A stretch of 7,060 nt of DNA from Porticoccaceae bacterium (GCA_003491845.1 DNBN01000158.1:5351-12410), one strand, 5' to 3'; shown: positions 1 through 6,846, numbered from the stretch's first letter. Numbers and translations are program-made. The notes: generated by a model not told the origin, from the sequence alone.

Positions 1-56
1 AGCTCGTCGGGCTCATAACCCGAAGGTCGTTGGTTCAAATCCAGCTCCCGCTACCA
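1..56 (+). tRNA. metY: Initiator tRNA-fMet (CAT anticodon), 3' part, truncated by the window start
   Basis: This is the 3' portion of an initiator methionine tRNA, which carries formyl-methionine to the ribosomal P site. The anticodon loop CTCATAA is at 12-18 with CAT at 14-16. The anticodon stem is TCGGG (7-11) pairing with CCCGA (19-23); its three consecutive G-C pairs are the hallmark of initiator tRNAs. The T arm is GTTGG (29-33), loop TTCAAAT, then CCAGC (41-45). The acceptor 3' strand is 46-52, A53 is the discriminator, and CCA is encoded at 54-56. Compared with a 77-nt family member, about 21 nt of the 5' end (acceptor 5' strand and most of the D arm) lie outside the window, so the C1 mismatch cannot be checked. 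Placement directly before rimP-nusA-infB matches metY of E. coli, hence the symbol. Confidence 0.96.
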
Positions 57-246
57 ATTTAGAAACTAGCATTTTCAGTGTTACTGAGGCAAGCGTTCTA
101 GAAAGATACCAATAGTTATGTGCTTAATGTGCCGCGATCTAAGAAGCAATTGTGTTAGGTGGCATTTTAAGAAGTAGAAATGGGGCGTCGCAGATATTTT
201 AGTGGCATTTTCTACGAAGAACATCGCGCCAGTTATGGTGCACATC
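57..246 (+). other. tRNA 3' trailer and rimP-operon leader, non-coding
   Basis: I see no convincing gene in this stretch. It contains small potential RNA hairpins: TCAGT/ACTGA (75-79 with 83-87), GTAGAAA/TTTCTAC (174-180 with 209-215) and GCGCC/GGTGC (226-230 with 237-241, one G-U pair). The 10-base word GTGGCATTTT occurs twice, at 159-168 and 202-211. The region must carry the cleavage point that separates the tRNA from the downstream mRNA. In E. coli the metY transcript is processed in this interval by RNase III, and the 174-215 stem is a candidate, though short. No promoter with two good hexamers was found. Confidence 0.5.
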
Positions 247-274
247 GAAGAGCCCCATATTGGGGCTTTTCTTT
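247..274 (+). terminator. Intrinsic terminator 1 between the tRNA and rimP
   Basis: The core stem AGCCCCA (251-257) pairs with TGGGGCT (261-267) around a 3-base TAT loop. It extends outward with GAAG (247-250) against TTTC (268-271), one pair being G-U. The T-rich run TTTTCTTT (267-274) follows. This is a classic rho-independent terminator located before the first protein gene, so it acts as an attenuator of rimP-nusA-infB rather than as an operon end. Confidence 0.85.
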
Positions 275-284
275 AGGAGTAGAT

Positions 285-307
285 AAATGGGCCAAGGCCC
301 ATTTTTT
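285..307 (+). terminator. Intrinsic terminator 2 between the tRNA and rimP
   Basis: AAATGGGCC (285-293) and GGCCCATTT (296-304) are perfect inverted repeats with almost no loop; in practice GGGC/GCCC closes a CAAG tetraloop. Six T residues (302-307) follow directly. It lies 13 bases after terminator 1 and seven bases before the rimP Shine-Dalgarno sequence. An in-frame ATG at 287 sits in the 5' arm of this hairpin, which argues against that ATG being the rimP start. Confidence 0.85.
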
Positions 308-313
308 GTTGGT

Positions 314-320
314 AAGGAGG
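314..320 (+). promoter_or_regulatory. Strong ribosome binding site fixing the rimP start
   Basis: AAGGAGG, close to a full anti-16S match, lies five bases before the ATG at 326. No comparable site precedes the upstream in-frame ATG at 287; AGGAG at 275-279 is seven bases before it but lies between the two terminator stems. The match of the protein N-terminus to RimP also favours 326. Confidence 0.85.
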
Positions 321-325
321 ATCCT

Positions 326-784
326 ATGGCTGTGGCCGAAAGTAAGCTAAAGCAGTTTTTGCAACCGATAGTTGAAGCCTTAGGGTGTCAGCTTTGGGGT
401 GTTGATTTGCAGTCTGGTGCTAGGACCAAGTTACTAAGAGTCTATATTGATAAGGATGATGGTTTAGTTGGTATCGAAGACTGCGAGCGTGTCAGTCGTC
501 AAGCTGGCAGTGTGCTCGACGTTGAGGATGCTATCAAGGGCGAATATATCTTAGAGGTTTCCTCACCAGGTATGGATCGCCCACTCTATGAGTTGGGTCA
601 GTATGAGAAGTATGTAGGAGAAGATATATCAGTCAGACTGAGGTTTCCCTACGAAGGGCGTCGCAATTTTAAAGGCCGTTTGACAGGTATAGATGGCGAT
701 GAAATTATTTTGGTGGTAACAGATCATGAGTATCTGTTTCCGGTTGAAGGTATCGAAAAGGCTAACGTGGTTCCTCGTTTTTGA
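326..784 (+). CDS. rimP: Ribosome maturation factor RimP
   Basis: RimP is a cytoplasmic factor for 30S subunit maturation; in E. coli it acts early in assembly of the central pseudoknot and 3' domain region. The product is 152 aa, against about 150 in E. coli. Visible family features are the N-terminal PIVEALGCQLWGVDL segment (residues 14-28), LRVYIDKDDG (37-46), EDCERVSRQ (51-59), LDVEDAI (64-70) and the signature LEVSSPGMDRPL (76-87). The C-terminal Sm-like domain, about 92-152, ends in KANVVPRF as in relatives. The start at 326 is chosen over the in-frame ATG at 287 because it has the AAGGAGG site and because the upstream 13 codons are made from terminator 2 and the Shine-Dalgarno itself. 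It is the first protein gene of the operon and is separated from nusA by 19 bases. Expression depends on read-through of the two upstream terminators or on an unseen promoter. Confidence 0.96.
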   Translation: MAVAESKLKQFLQPIVEALGCQLWGVDLQSGARTKLLRVYIDKDDGLVGIEDCERVSRQAGSVLDVEDAIKGEYILEVSSPGMDRPLYELGQYEKYVGEDISVRLRFPYEGRRNFKGRLTGIDGDEIILVVTDHEYLFPVEGIEKANVVPRF

Positions 785-803
785 GGCCTGTGGAGTTTAA
801 TAA

Positions 804-2297
804 ATGAGCAAAGAAATTTTAATGGTTGCAGAAGCCGTATCCAATGAAAAAGGTGTGGATAGAGGTATCATTTTTGAGGCAATTGAGCAGGCGTTGGCAA
901 CGGCGACTAAAAAGCGATATGAAGAGGGCGCTAATGTTCGTGTGGTGATCGATCGCGAGACCGGCGACTATGAATCCTTCCGTTGGTGGGACGTCGTAGC
1001 TGATGATGAAATGGCCGAACTAGGTACTCAGTTCACAACAGAGGAAGCAATTGAAAAAGACCCTACGTTGAAAGTTGGTGATACTTTTGAGGAGTCCATT
1101 GAAAATATCATTTTTGGTAGAATAGCCGCGCAGACAGCCAAACAAGTGATTGTTCAGCGAGTCAAAGATGCAGAGCGTGAAATTATTGTAAACCGCTTTA
1201 AGCATCGAGTCGGCGAGCTATTAAATGGAACTGTCAAGAAAGTCACGCGAGATCATATTGTGGTTGATTTTGGTGATAACGCCGAGGGAATGCTTCCGCG
1301 AGAGGAGCTTGTTGGTCGCGAGATATTCCGTATTAATGATCGAACGCGCGTTATTTTACTAGGTATTAGAGAAGAAACACGTGGCCCTCAATTGATGGTG
1401 TCTCGCGCAACTCCGGACATGCTCGTTCAGCTATTTCAGATTGAAGTGCCGGAAATTTCAGAGGGTATTATTGAGATAAAAGGTGCTGCCAGAGATCCTG
1501 GTCAGCGTGCAAAAATTGCGGTCAAAAGTAAAGATGCGCGGATTGATCCAGTAGGTGCCTGTGTTGGTATGCGTGGCGCTCGAGTTCAAGCAGTATCCAA
1601 TGATCTTGATGATGAGCGGGTTGATATCATCTTATGGGATGATAACCCTGCACAGCTAGTTATTAATGCAATGGCTCCTGCGGAAGTTGAATCGTTGATT
1701 GTGGATGAAGATGCTCATTCTATGGACGTTGCTGTTAATTCTGACAACCTAGCTCAGGCTATTGGCAAAGGTGGACAGAATGTTCGACTCGCGTCTGAAC
1801 TCACCGGTTGGGCTATTAATGTGATGACCGTTGAAGATGCTCTTGAAAAGCAAGAAGCTGAGTCATCTAACTTTGTTGAAAGTTTAATGGCTGCCCTAGA
1901 TGTTGATGAAGATGTGGCAGTTGTTTTGGTTGAAGAAGGCTTTACGAGTATTGAAGAAGTAGCTTATGTGCCCCTAGAGGAGATGAGCGCTATTGAAGGC
2001 TTTGATGAAGATATTGCTGAAGAGCTTCGCGCGCGCGCGAAAGATGCTTTATTAACTCGTGCGTTGGCTAGCGAAGAACAACTAAGTACGGTTGAACCAG
2101 CAGAAGATTTATTGACAATGGAAGGTATGGATAAAGCATTGGCTTATAAACTTACTGCAAAGAGTATCATCACCATGGAAGATCTTGCTGAACAAGCGGT
2201 AGACGACCTCATGGATATTGATGATATGGATGAAGAAAGAGCAGCAGCATTAATTATGACTGCGCGTGCACCTTGGTTTGCAGATCAAGGCGAATAA
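804..2297 (+). CDS. nusA: Transcription termination/antitermination factor NusA
   Basis: NusA binds RNA polymerase and nascent RNA, promotes pausing and hairpin-dependent termination, and takes part in antitermination with other Nus factors. The 497-aa product has the full gammaproteobacterial architecture: N-terminal polymerase-binding domain (about 1-125, opening [16 protein letters not shown]), S1 domain (about 133-200), KH1 with the GMRG loop (255-258) inside [19 protein letters not shown]2 with GKGG (321-324), and two acidic repeats (about 365-418 and 436-490). The acidic repeats are typical of Gammaproteobacteria and contact the polymerase alpha C-terminal domain in E. coli. GGAG at 792-795 stands eight bases before the ATG. 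In E. coli NusA represses its own operon; the tandem terminators before rimP give a plausible target here (inference). A 12-base CG alternation at 2028-2039 lies in acidic repeat 1 and encodes RARA. Confidence 0.98.
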   Translation: MSKEILMVAEAVSNEKGVDRGIIFEAIEQALATATKKRYEEGANVRVVIDRETGDYESFRWWDVVADDEMAELGTQFTTEEAIEKDPTLKVGDTFEESIENIIFGRIAAQTAKQVIVQRVKDAEREIIVNRFKHRVGELLNGTVKKVTRDHIVVDFGDNAEGMLPREELVGREIFRINDRTRVILLGIREETRGPQLMVSRATPDMLVQLFQIEVPEISEGIIEIKGAARDPGQRAKIAVKSKDARIDPVGACVGMRGARVQAVSNDLDDERVDIILWDDNPAQLVINAMAPAEVESLIVDEDAHSMDVAVNSDNLAQAIGKGGQNVRLASELTGWAINVMTVEDALEKQEAESSNFVESLMAALDVDEDVAVVLVEEGFTSIEEVAYVPLEEMSAIEGFDEDIAEELRARAKDALLTRALASEEQLSTVEPAEDLLTMEGMDKALAYKLTAKSIITMEDLAEQAVDDLMDIDDMDEERAAALIMTARAPWFADQGE

Positions 2298-2304
2298 ATA
2301 ATCG

Positions 2305-2324
2305 GGTAGTAATAGAGGATTACC
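2305..2324 (+). promoter_or_regulatory. Hairpin presenting the infB Shine-Dalgarno in its loop
   Basis: GGTAGT (2305-2310) can pair with ATTACC (2319-2324) through six base pairs, one of them G-U. The loop 2311-2318 is AATAGAGG, so the ribosome binding site AGAGGA (2314-2319) sits mostly in the loop and the ATG follows two bases after the stem. The stem is weak and may simply be chance. It occupies most of the 28-base nusA-infB gap and might tune IF2 initiation. Confidence 0.35.
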
Positions 2325-2325
2325 G

Positions 2326-4998
2326 ATGGCTGAAGTTACAGTAACTGAATTAGCAAAGACCGTGGGCGCATCTGTTGATCGTTTGCTATTGCAAATGAAA
2401 GAAGCAGGTTTATCTCATAGTTCAGCGGATGCTATGGTCTCAGATGATGAAAAGCAGACCTTATTAGGCTATCTTAAAGGTCTTCATGGCGAAACCTCGG
2501 CTGAGCCGAAGAAAATTACTCTTCGGCGTAAAACCGTTAGTACTTTGCGTACAGGCAATCGCAAAACAGTCAATATTGAAGTTCGTAAAAAGCGTACTTA
2601 TGTCAAACGCTCAGATGAAGATATACAGATCCAGGCAGATCTAGAAGTTGAAGCCAAAGCACAGCAAGAAATGGAAACTGCGATAGAGCCTATTGTTGAG
2701 CCTGTTGTTGAACCGATTGTTGAGCCGGTGGTTGAATCTGTAGTTGAGTCTGTTACCGACGTTCCCAAAGAGTCTGCTGCTGAGCCTGTCTTTAAAAGAA
2801 GCTCCGGAACCGATGATGTTGAAGAGCGGCGTTTAGCTGCGATAGCGAATCGTAGAAAAGCAGAGAACGATTTACGTCTTGCTACAGAACAAAAAGAGAG
2901 AGAAAAGCTAGAAGAGGTTGCTAGAAAAGCTGCAGAGGAGGCCTCTGCACTGGCCAGCGAAGAAGCGAAAAAAGCGGGTAAGACAACTAAGCAAGTTGTT
3001 ACCCCTGCATCTGAGCCAGTCCAAGATAAAGGTCGTCGTCATGGCAAACCTGTAGATGATGATGAGGATAAATTAGCTAAGAAAGCTAAAAAGCCACTCG
3101 GCAAGCCGGGTAAGAAAAAAGGTCGTTTGCGTCTTGATGATGGCGATGATCGAGGTCAGAAAAATCGCCTCAAAACATCTGGAATTGTACTTAAAGTAGA
3201 CAACAAGCATACGTTCAAAAAGCCAGTAGATAAGAAAACCCTAGAGGTTGCGATTCCTGAAGAACTGACAGTGAGTGAACTTGCTGGAAAAATGTCTTTA
3301 AAATCTGGCTTAGTGATCAAAGAATTGATGAAGTTGGGCGTGATGGCCAACATCAACCAAGTGATTGATCAAGAGACTGCATTTCTAGTCGTAGAAGAAT
3401 TAGGTCATCGGCCTGTGGCTGCGGTGGAAGATACCGTTGAAGATGAACTAACCAAACACTTTGAGACGATTGAAAGTGAGGTTGATGGTCAGCCCAGAGC
3501 GCCTATTGTTACTGTTATGGGCCATGTGGACCACGGTAAGACATCCTTGTTGGATCGAATTAAAAAAACCCATGTAGCATCTGGTGAGGCTGGTGGCATC
3601 ACCCAGCATATCGGCGCTTATCATGTTAATACGCCCAAGGGTATGGTGACATTTTTAGATACTCCAGGGCACGCAGCGTTTACTGCAATGCGTGCTCGTG
3701 GAGCGCAGGCAACAGATATTGTGATTTTGGTTGTAGCTGCAGATGATGGTGTTATGCCGCAAACCGAAGAAGCCATTCAACATGCGCGTGCTGCAGGTGT
3801 TCCTTTGGTGGTTGCGATCAATAAAATGGATAAAGAAGGCGCTGATCCGGAACGAGTTACCAGTGAACTGGGCTCTAAGGATGTTATTCCTGAGGAGTGG
3901 GGTGGCGATACTCAGTTTATGAAGGTGTCTGCAGAAACCGGTGATGGTATTGAAGACTTGCTCGAAGCTGTTCTACTACAGGCTGAGTTACTAGAGCTGA
4001 AGGCGCCAGTGAATGTGCCTGCTCGTGGTGTGATTGTAGAAGCTCGCGTTGATAAGGGGCGTGGAATTGTTGCAACAGCGCTGGTCCAGCAAGGCACATT
4101 GGCCAAGGGCGACTTTATGTTGGCCGGTGAAAGTGTTGGTAAGATACGTGCGATGACCAATGAGTTGAAGCAGCCTATCACAGAGGCTGGTCCTTCTATA
4201 CCAGTAGAAATATTGGGTTTAGATGAGGCCCCAAATGCAGGCGATGAGTTCTTTGTAGTTGCCGATGAGCGCAAGGCAAAAGAAATTGCTGAATTGCGGG
4301 TAACTAAGTCTCGTCATGACAGAATGTCCCGTCAGCAAGCGGCTAAATTAGAGAATATGTTCTCTGATATGAGCAGTGAGAAGGTCAGTAGGCTCAATCT
4401 AATTGTTAAAACAGACGTTCGAGGCTCATTAGAGGCAATTAATAGTGCTTTAAATGATTTTGCTACGGATGAGGTTGCCGTCAACATAGTCGCATCTGGC
4501 GTTGGTGGCATTACCGAGTCTGATATCAATTTGGCGTTGACCACTGGGGCTATCGTTCTTGGATTTAACGTAAGAGCGGGAGGATCGGCTAAAGCGTTGG
4601 CTGAGAAAGAGAGTATTGAATTACGGTACTACAGCATTATTTATAATCTGCTAGATGAAGTTAAGCTTGCTCTTTCAGGTATGTTAGCGCCTGAAACACG
4701 AGAGGAAATTGTTGGAATTGCTGAAGTTCGAGATGTGTTTAGATCACCAAAGTTTGGTGCTATTGCCGGCTGTATGGTTATTGAAGGTTCAGTGTTCCGA
4801 AACAAGCCGATTCGCGTGCTACGTGATGATGTAGTGATTTATCAAGGTGAACTTGAATCGTTGCGCCGCTTCAAAGATGAGGCCAGCGACGTAAGAAATG
4901 GTATGGAATGTGGTATCGGTGTTAAAGACTACAACGACGTTAAATCAGGTGATCTCATTGAAGTATACAATGTTACACAGGTGGAACGTTCACTTTGA
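2326..4998 (+). CDS. infB: Translation initiation factor IF-2
   Basis: IF2 is the GTPase that brings fMet-tRNA to the 30S subunit and promotes 50S joining. The 890-aa product has an N-terminal IF2_N module (residues 1-51), a long charged linker (about 55-310) containing an EPxV repeat (121-143) and an Ala/Glu/Lys-rich probable coiled coil (164-220), a second IF2_N-like module (about 308-362), and the GTPase domain. GTPase motifs are G1 GHVDHGKT (399-406), G2 around GGIT (423-426), G3 DTPGH (445-449), G4 NKMD (499-502) and G5 SAE (535-537). Beta-barrel domain II, domain III ([13 protein letters not shown], 722-734) and the fMet-tRNA-binding C-terminal domain (to 890) follow. All key residues are intact. 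AGAGGA lies six bases before the ATG. E. coli makes shorter IF2 forms from internal starts; no equivalent start is obvious here. Confidence 0.98.
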   Translation: MAEVTVTELAKTVGASVDRLLLQMKEAGLSHSSADAMVSDDEKQTLLGYLKGLHGETSAEPKKITLRRKTVSTLRTGNRKTVNIEVRKKRTYVKRSDEDIQIQADLEVEAKAQQEMETAIEPIVEPVVEPIVEPVVESVVESVTDVPKESAAEPVFKRSSGTDDVEERRLAAIANRRKAENDLRLATEQKEREKLEEVARKAAEEASALASEEAKKAGKTTKQVVTPASEPVQDKGRRHGKPVDDDEDKLAKKAKKPLGKPGKKKGRLRLDDGDDRGQKNRLKTSGIVLKVDNKHTFKKPVDKKTLEVAIPEELTVSELAGKMSLKSGLVIKELMKLGVMANINQVIDQETAFLVVEELGHRPVAAVEDTVEDELTKHFETIESEVDGQPRAPIVTVMGHVDHGKTSLLDRIKKTHVASGEAGGITQHIGAYHVNTPKGMVTFLDTPGHAAFTAMRARGAQATDIVILVVAADDGVMPQTEEAIQHARAAGVPLVVAINKMDKEGADPERVTSELGSKDVIPEEWGGDTQFMKVSAETGDGIEDLLEAVLLQAELLELKAPVNVPARGVIVEARVDKGRGIVATALVQQGTLAKGDFMLAGESVGKIRAMTNELKQPITEAGPSIPVEILGLDEAPNAGDEFFVVADERKAKEIAELRVTKSRHDRMSRQQAAKLENMFSDMSSEKVSRLNLIVKTDVRGSLEAINSALNDFATDEVAVNIVASGVGGITESDINLALTTGAIVLGFNVRAGGSAKALAEKESIELRYYSIIYNLLDEVKLALSGMLAPETREEIVGIAEVRDVFRSPKFGAIAGCMVIEGSVFRNKPIRVLRDDVVIYQGELESLRRFKDEASDVRNGMECGIGVKDYNDVKSGDLIEVYNVTQVERSL
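2686..2754 (+). repeat. 12-base tandem repeat in infB encoding an EPxV array
   Basis: Six degenerate four-codon units encode [20 protein letters not shown] and a final partial ESV, at residues 121-143 of IF2. The units have the form GA(A/G)-CC(N)-(A/G)TT-GTT, drifting to serine in the last copies. The array lies in the variable N-terminal linker, outside all conserved domains, where length changes in 12-base steps would keep the frame. Confidence 0.85.
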
Positions 4999-5042
4999 TC
5001 TCGCTCACCATTAATTTTTAATTAGGCTTAGTAAAGACTGAT

Positions 5043-5453
5043 ATGCCAAGAGAATTTACCAGAGCAGAGCGGGTTTCAGATGCTGTTCAGCAAGAACTGG
5101 CAGTGCTTATTCGTGAGGAGGTGCGAGATCCTCGAGTGGGTATGGTCAGTGTCACTGGAGTTGATGTGAGTCGTGACCTAGCTTATGCTAAAATACACGT
5201 TACATTTGTCGGTGATAAAGATCAGGACGAGATAGACAAGGCCATGGGAGCATTAAACGGTGCCTCTGGTTATCTTCGTAAACGCCTTGCCGCTAGCATT
5301 AAGTTGAGAATTACCCCAAAGCTTGTATTTCTTTTCGATGAAAGTGGCCGTCGAGGTCAGCATATCTCTGCACTAATAGATTATGCTATGTCCACTCAGA
5401 GCAATGATGATAGTGATTTAGATGATCTTTCAATGGATACCAAAGGCTCTTAG
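5043..5453 (+). CDS. rbfA: 30S ribosome-binding factor RbfA
   Basis: RbfA is a small KH-fold protein that binds the maturing 30S subunit and aids 16S 5'-end processing and cold adaptation. The product is 136 aa (133 in E. coli). It carries the family's N-terminal RAERVSDAVQQELAVLI segment, DPRVGMVSVTGVDVSRDLAYAKIHVTF (29-55) and the ASG (74-76) that replaces a canonical KH GxxG loop, followed by RITPKLVFLFDES (89-101). An acidic, low-complexity tail (about 119-132) is variable in the family. It starts 44 bases after infB. The Shine-Dalgarno is weak: only AGG at 5024-5026, rather far upstream, or AAAGA at 5033-5037 are present, so translation may rely partly on the AT-rich leader or on ribosomes leaving infB. 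The ATG fits the family N-terminus (MPREF versus MAKEF). Confidence 0.96.
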   Translation: MPREFTRAERVSDAVQQELAVLIREEVRDPRVGMVSVTGVDVSRDLAYAKIHVTFVGDKDQDEIDKAMGALNGASGYLRKRLAASIKLRITPKLVFLFDESGRRGQHISALIDYAMSTQSNDDSDLDDLSMDTKGS

Positions 5454-5455
5454 AT

Positions 5456-6400
5456 TTGGCACGCAGACGTAATAGAGGTCGTCCTATAAACGGGATTTTT
5501 TTGCTCGACAAACCTCTGGGCTTATCCTCAAATCAGGCACTGCAAAGCGTTAAGCATTTGTTCGATGCGAATAAGGCTGGGCACACAGGCAGTTTGGACC
5601 CTCTTGCCACCGGTGTACTGCCCATTTGTTTGGGTGAGGCAACTAAGTTCAGTCAATTTTTGTTGGACTCAGATAAGCATTATAAGAGCACTTTCACCCT
5701 TGGGGTTGCCACCGAGACAGGAGACTGTGATGGTGATATTCGTCAACAGCAAGACGCTTCAAGCATCACTCGAGCACATATTGATCTCGCGCTAGAGTCT
5801 TTTAGAGGACCAATCGAGCAGATTCCTTCTATGTATTCAGCGCTTAAGCATAATGGTCAGCCGCTTTATAAACTTGCTCGTCAGGGTATTGAAGTTGAGC
5901 GTGAGGCGAGATCGATCACTATTTTTAAGTATGATGTTTTAGATTTTCGTCCAGGAGCACTTGCTGAGTTAGATGTTCAAGTTCATGTCAGTAAGGGCAC
6001 TTATGTGCGTAGTTTGGCTGAAGATCTTGGGGCCATGCTTGGTTGTGGTGCGCACGTAAGTGCTTTACATCGTAATATTGCCGGTCCCTTTACGGATGAG
6101 CAGACAATGACGTTGGACGAGCTAAAAAAACATCGACAAATAGTAGATTTACAAGGGATGGATGAGCTTTTAAAACCAATGGAAATTGCCGTAGCGGATA
6201 GGATGGCGGTTGAATTATCAGAGGTTGTCTCGGGCTACTTTCAACTCGGTCAGCCGGTAATGTCAAATCATGCCTTCCGTAATGGGCAAGAAGGCGATAT
6301 AGTGCGCGTGTTTCGCGAGGGTGGCGACTTTTTAGGTGTCGGTGAGATTAACCGAGATGGTCAAGTAGCCCCGAAAAGGCTAGTAGTAGAGACCCATTAG
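5456..6400 (+). CDS. truB: tRNA pseudouridine(55) synthase TruB
   Basis: TruB converts U55 of the tRNA T loop to pseudouridine and also acts as a tRNA folding chaperone. The 314-aa product shows INGIFLLDKPLGLSSN (11-26), the catalytic motif GHTGSLDPLATGVLP (42-56) with Asp48 as nucleophile and His43 in the family position, Tyr76 in DSDKHYK, IPSMYSALK (123-131), and SKGTYVRSLAEDLG (179-192) with the conserved Arg185. A C-terminal PUA-like domain ends in APKRLVVE. The start is TTG at 5456, two bases after the rbfA stop. It is supported by the RRRNRGRPINGIFLLDKP N-terminus, which aligns from the first residues with E. coli TruB, and by AAAGG (5442-5446) nine bases upstream inside rbfA. The spacing implies translational coupling to rbfA. 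No in-frame ATG precedes the INGIFLLDKP motif. Confidence 0.96.
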   Translation: MARRRNRGRPINGIFLLDKPLGLSSNQALQSVKHLFDANKAGHTGSLDPLATGVLPICLGEATKFSQFLLDSDKHYKSTFTLGVATETGDCDGDIRQQQDASSITRAHIDLALESFRGPIEQIPSMYSALKHNGQPLYKLARQGIEVEREARSITIFKYDVLDFRPGALAELDVQVHVSKGTYVRSLAEDLGAMLGCGAHVSALHRNIAGPFTDEQTMTLDELKKHRQIVDLQGMDELLKPMEIAVADRMAVELSEVVSGYFQLGQPVMSNHAFRNGQEGDIVRVFREGGDFLGVGEINRDGQVAPKRLVVETH

Positions 6401-6427
6401 CTGCAATCATTTGGGTTGTTAGGGCAA

Positions 6428-6433
6428 TATAGT
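6428..6433 (+). promoter_or_regulatory. Candidate -10 box for an rpsO promoter
   Basis: TATAGT matches the sigma-70 -10 consensus at five of six positions and would start a transcript near 6440. That would give an rpsO leader of about 128 bases containing both RNA structures described downstream. No good -35 hexamer lies 16-18 bases upstream. E. coli has an rpsO promoter in the same interval, which makes a promoter likely somewhere here, but this exact site is weakly supported. Confidence 0.3.
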
Positions 6434-6472
6434 ATTTAGCATGGAGTCCTAAATGGGGGTCATGTGATAAGG

Positions 6473-6492
6473 TCTGGCGTTAGATTGCCAGA
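6473..6492 (+). other. Stem-loop in the rpsO leader
   Basis: TCTGGC (6473-6478) pairs perfectly with GCCAGA (6487-6492) around the 8-base loop GTTAGATT. No T run follows, so it is not a terminator. It precedes the pseudoknot by seven bases and may be a separate leader domain, as the E. coli rpsO leader also has a 5' stem-loop before its pseudoknot. Confidence 0.55.
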
Positions 6493-6499
6493 AATCAAC

Positions 6500-6554
6500 T
6501 TAGGCTGTCTGTAAATATGCGCGGGCAAGCCTGAATTTTTTAAACTCGCATATT
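6500..6554 (+). promoter_or_regulatory. Predicted H-type pseudoknot operator of rpsO (S15 autoregulation)
   Basis: Stem 1 pairs TTAGGCT (6500-6506) with AGCCTGA (6528-6534), one pair being U-G. Its loop contains AATATGCG (6514-6521), which pairs perfectly with CGCATATT (6547-6554) further downstream, forming stem 2. The connecting loops are 7, 6 and 12 bases, which is sterically reasonable. Stem 2 ends one base before the rpsO Shine-Dalgarno GGAG (6555-6558), nine bases from the ATG. In E. coli, S15 binds a pseudoknot at this same place and traps the ribosome on its own mRNA. The pairing is read directly from the sequence; S15 binding is inferred from position and the E. coli precedent. Confidence 0.7.
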
Positions 6555-6567
6555 GGAGTAAGTTATC

Positions 6568-6837
6568 ATGGCACTAAGTGCAGAAGAGAAAGCAGTAATC
6601 GTCGCTGAATATGGTACCTGTGAGAACGACACAGGATCCCCCGAGGTGCAGGTTGCATTGCTAACAGTAAACATCAACAAGCTACAGGGCCATTTCGGAG
6701 ATCATAAGAAAGATCATCATTCGCGTCGCGGTCTTATTCGTATGGTTAATCAGCGTCGTAAATTACTTGACTATCTGAAGAGTAAAAATGTCGAGCGCTA
6801 TAGTCAGCTTATTAAAAAGCTTGGTTTACGTCGATAA
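6568..6837 (+). CDS. rpsO: 30S ribosomal protein S15
   Basis: S15 is a primary 16S rRNA-binding protein of the 30S platform; it binds the three-way junction of helices 20-22 and helps form intersubunit bridge B4. The 89-aa length is the same as in E. coli. Conserved features are [14 protein letters not shown] (20-33), [18 protein letters not shown] (39-56) with the rRNA-contact residues His42, Asp49 and Ser52, QRRKLLDYL (62-70) and the C-terminal LGLRR. GGAG (6555-6558) precedes the ATG by nine bases. It is separated from truB by 167 bases carrying the predicted S15 operator and is followed by a strong terminator. Independent promotion plus read-through from upstream is the likely mode of expression, by analogy with E. 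coli. Confidence 0.98.
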   Translation: MALSAEEKAVIVAEYGTCENDTGSPEVQVALLTVNINKLQGHFGDHKKDHHSRRGLIRMVNQRRKLLDYLKSKNVERYSQLIKKLGLRR

Positions 6838-6846
6838 GTGTTCATG

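Noticed and set aside
150..180. Possible promoter TTGTGT - 19 bases - TAGAAA before rimP
   Set aside because: Both boxes match the consensus poorly and the spacing is long. Anything starting here would still meet both terminators.
1020..1205. Minus-strand ORF of 61 codons inside nusA
   Set aside because: It lies wholly within the conserved NusA N-terminal and S1 region and its translation shows no recognisable family features; it is a shadow frame.
3912..4544. Three minus-strand ORFs inside infB
   Set aside because: They overlap the conserved IF2 GTPase, domain II and domain III coding sequence. Their serine- and threonine-rich composition is typical of antisense shadows of a conserved gene.
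5565..5795. Plus-strand 76-codon ORF in another frame of truB
   Set aside because: It overlaps the TruB catalytic motif region in a different frame; the truB frame is clearly the conserved one.
6500..6541. Stem 6500-6534 followed by six T residues read as a terminator in front of rpsO
   Set aside because: The loop is 21 bases and the stem has only four G-C pairs. The loop sequence is fully used in a pseudoknot with the Shine-Dalgarno region, so an operator explains it better.
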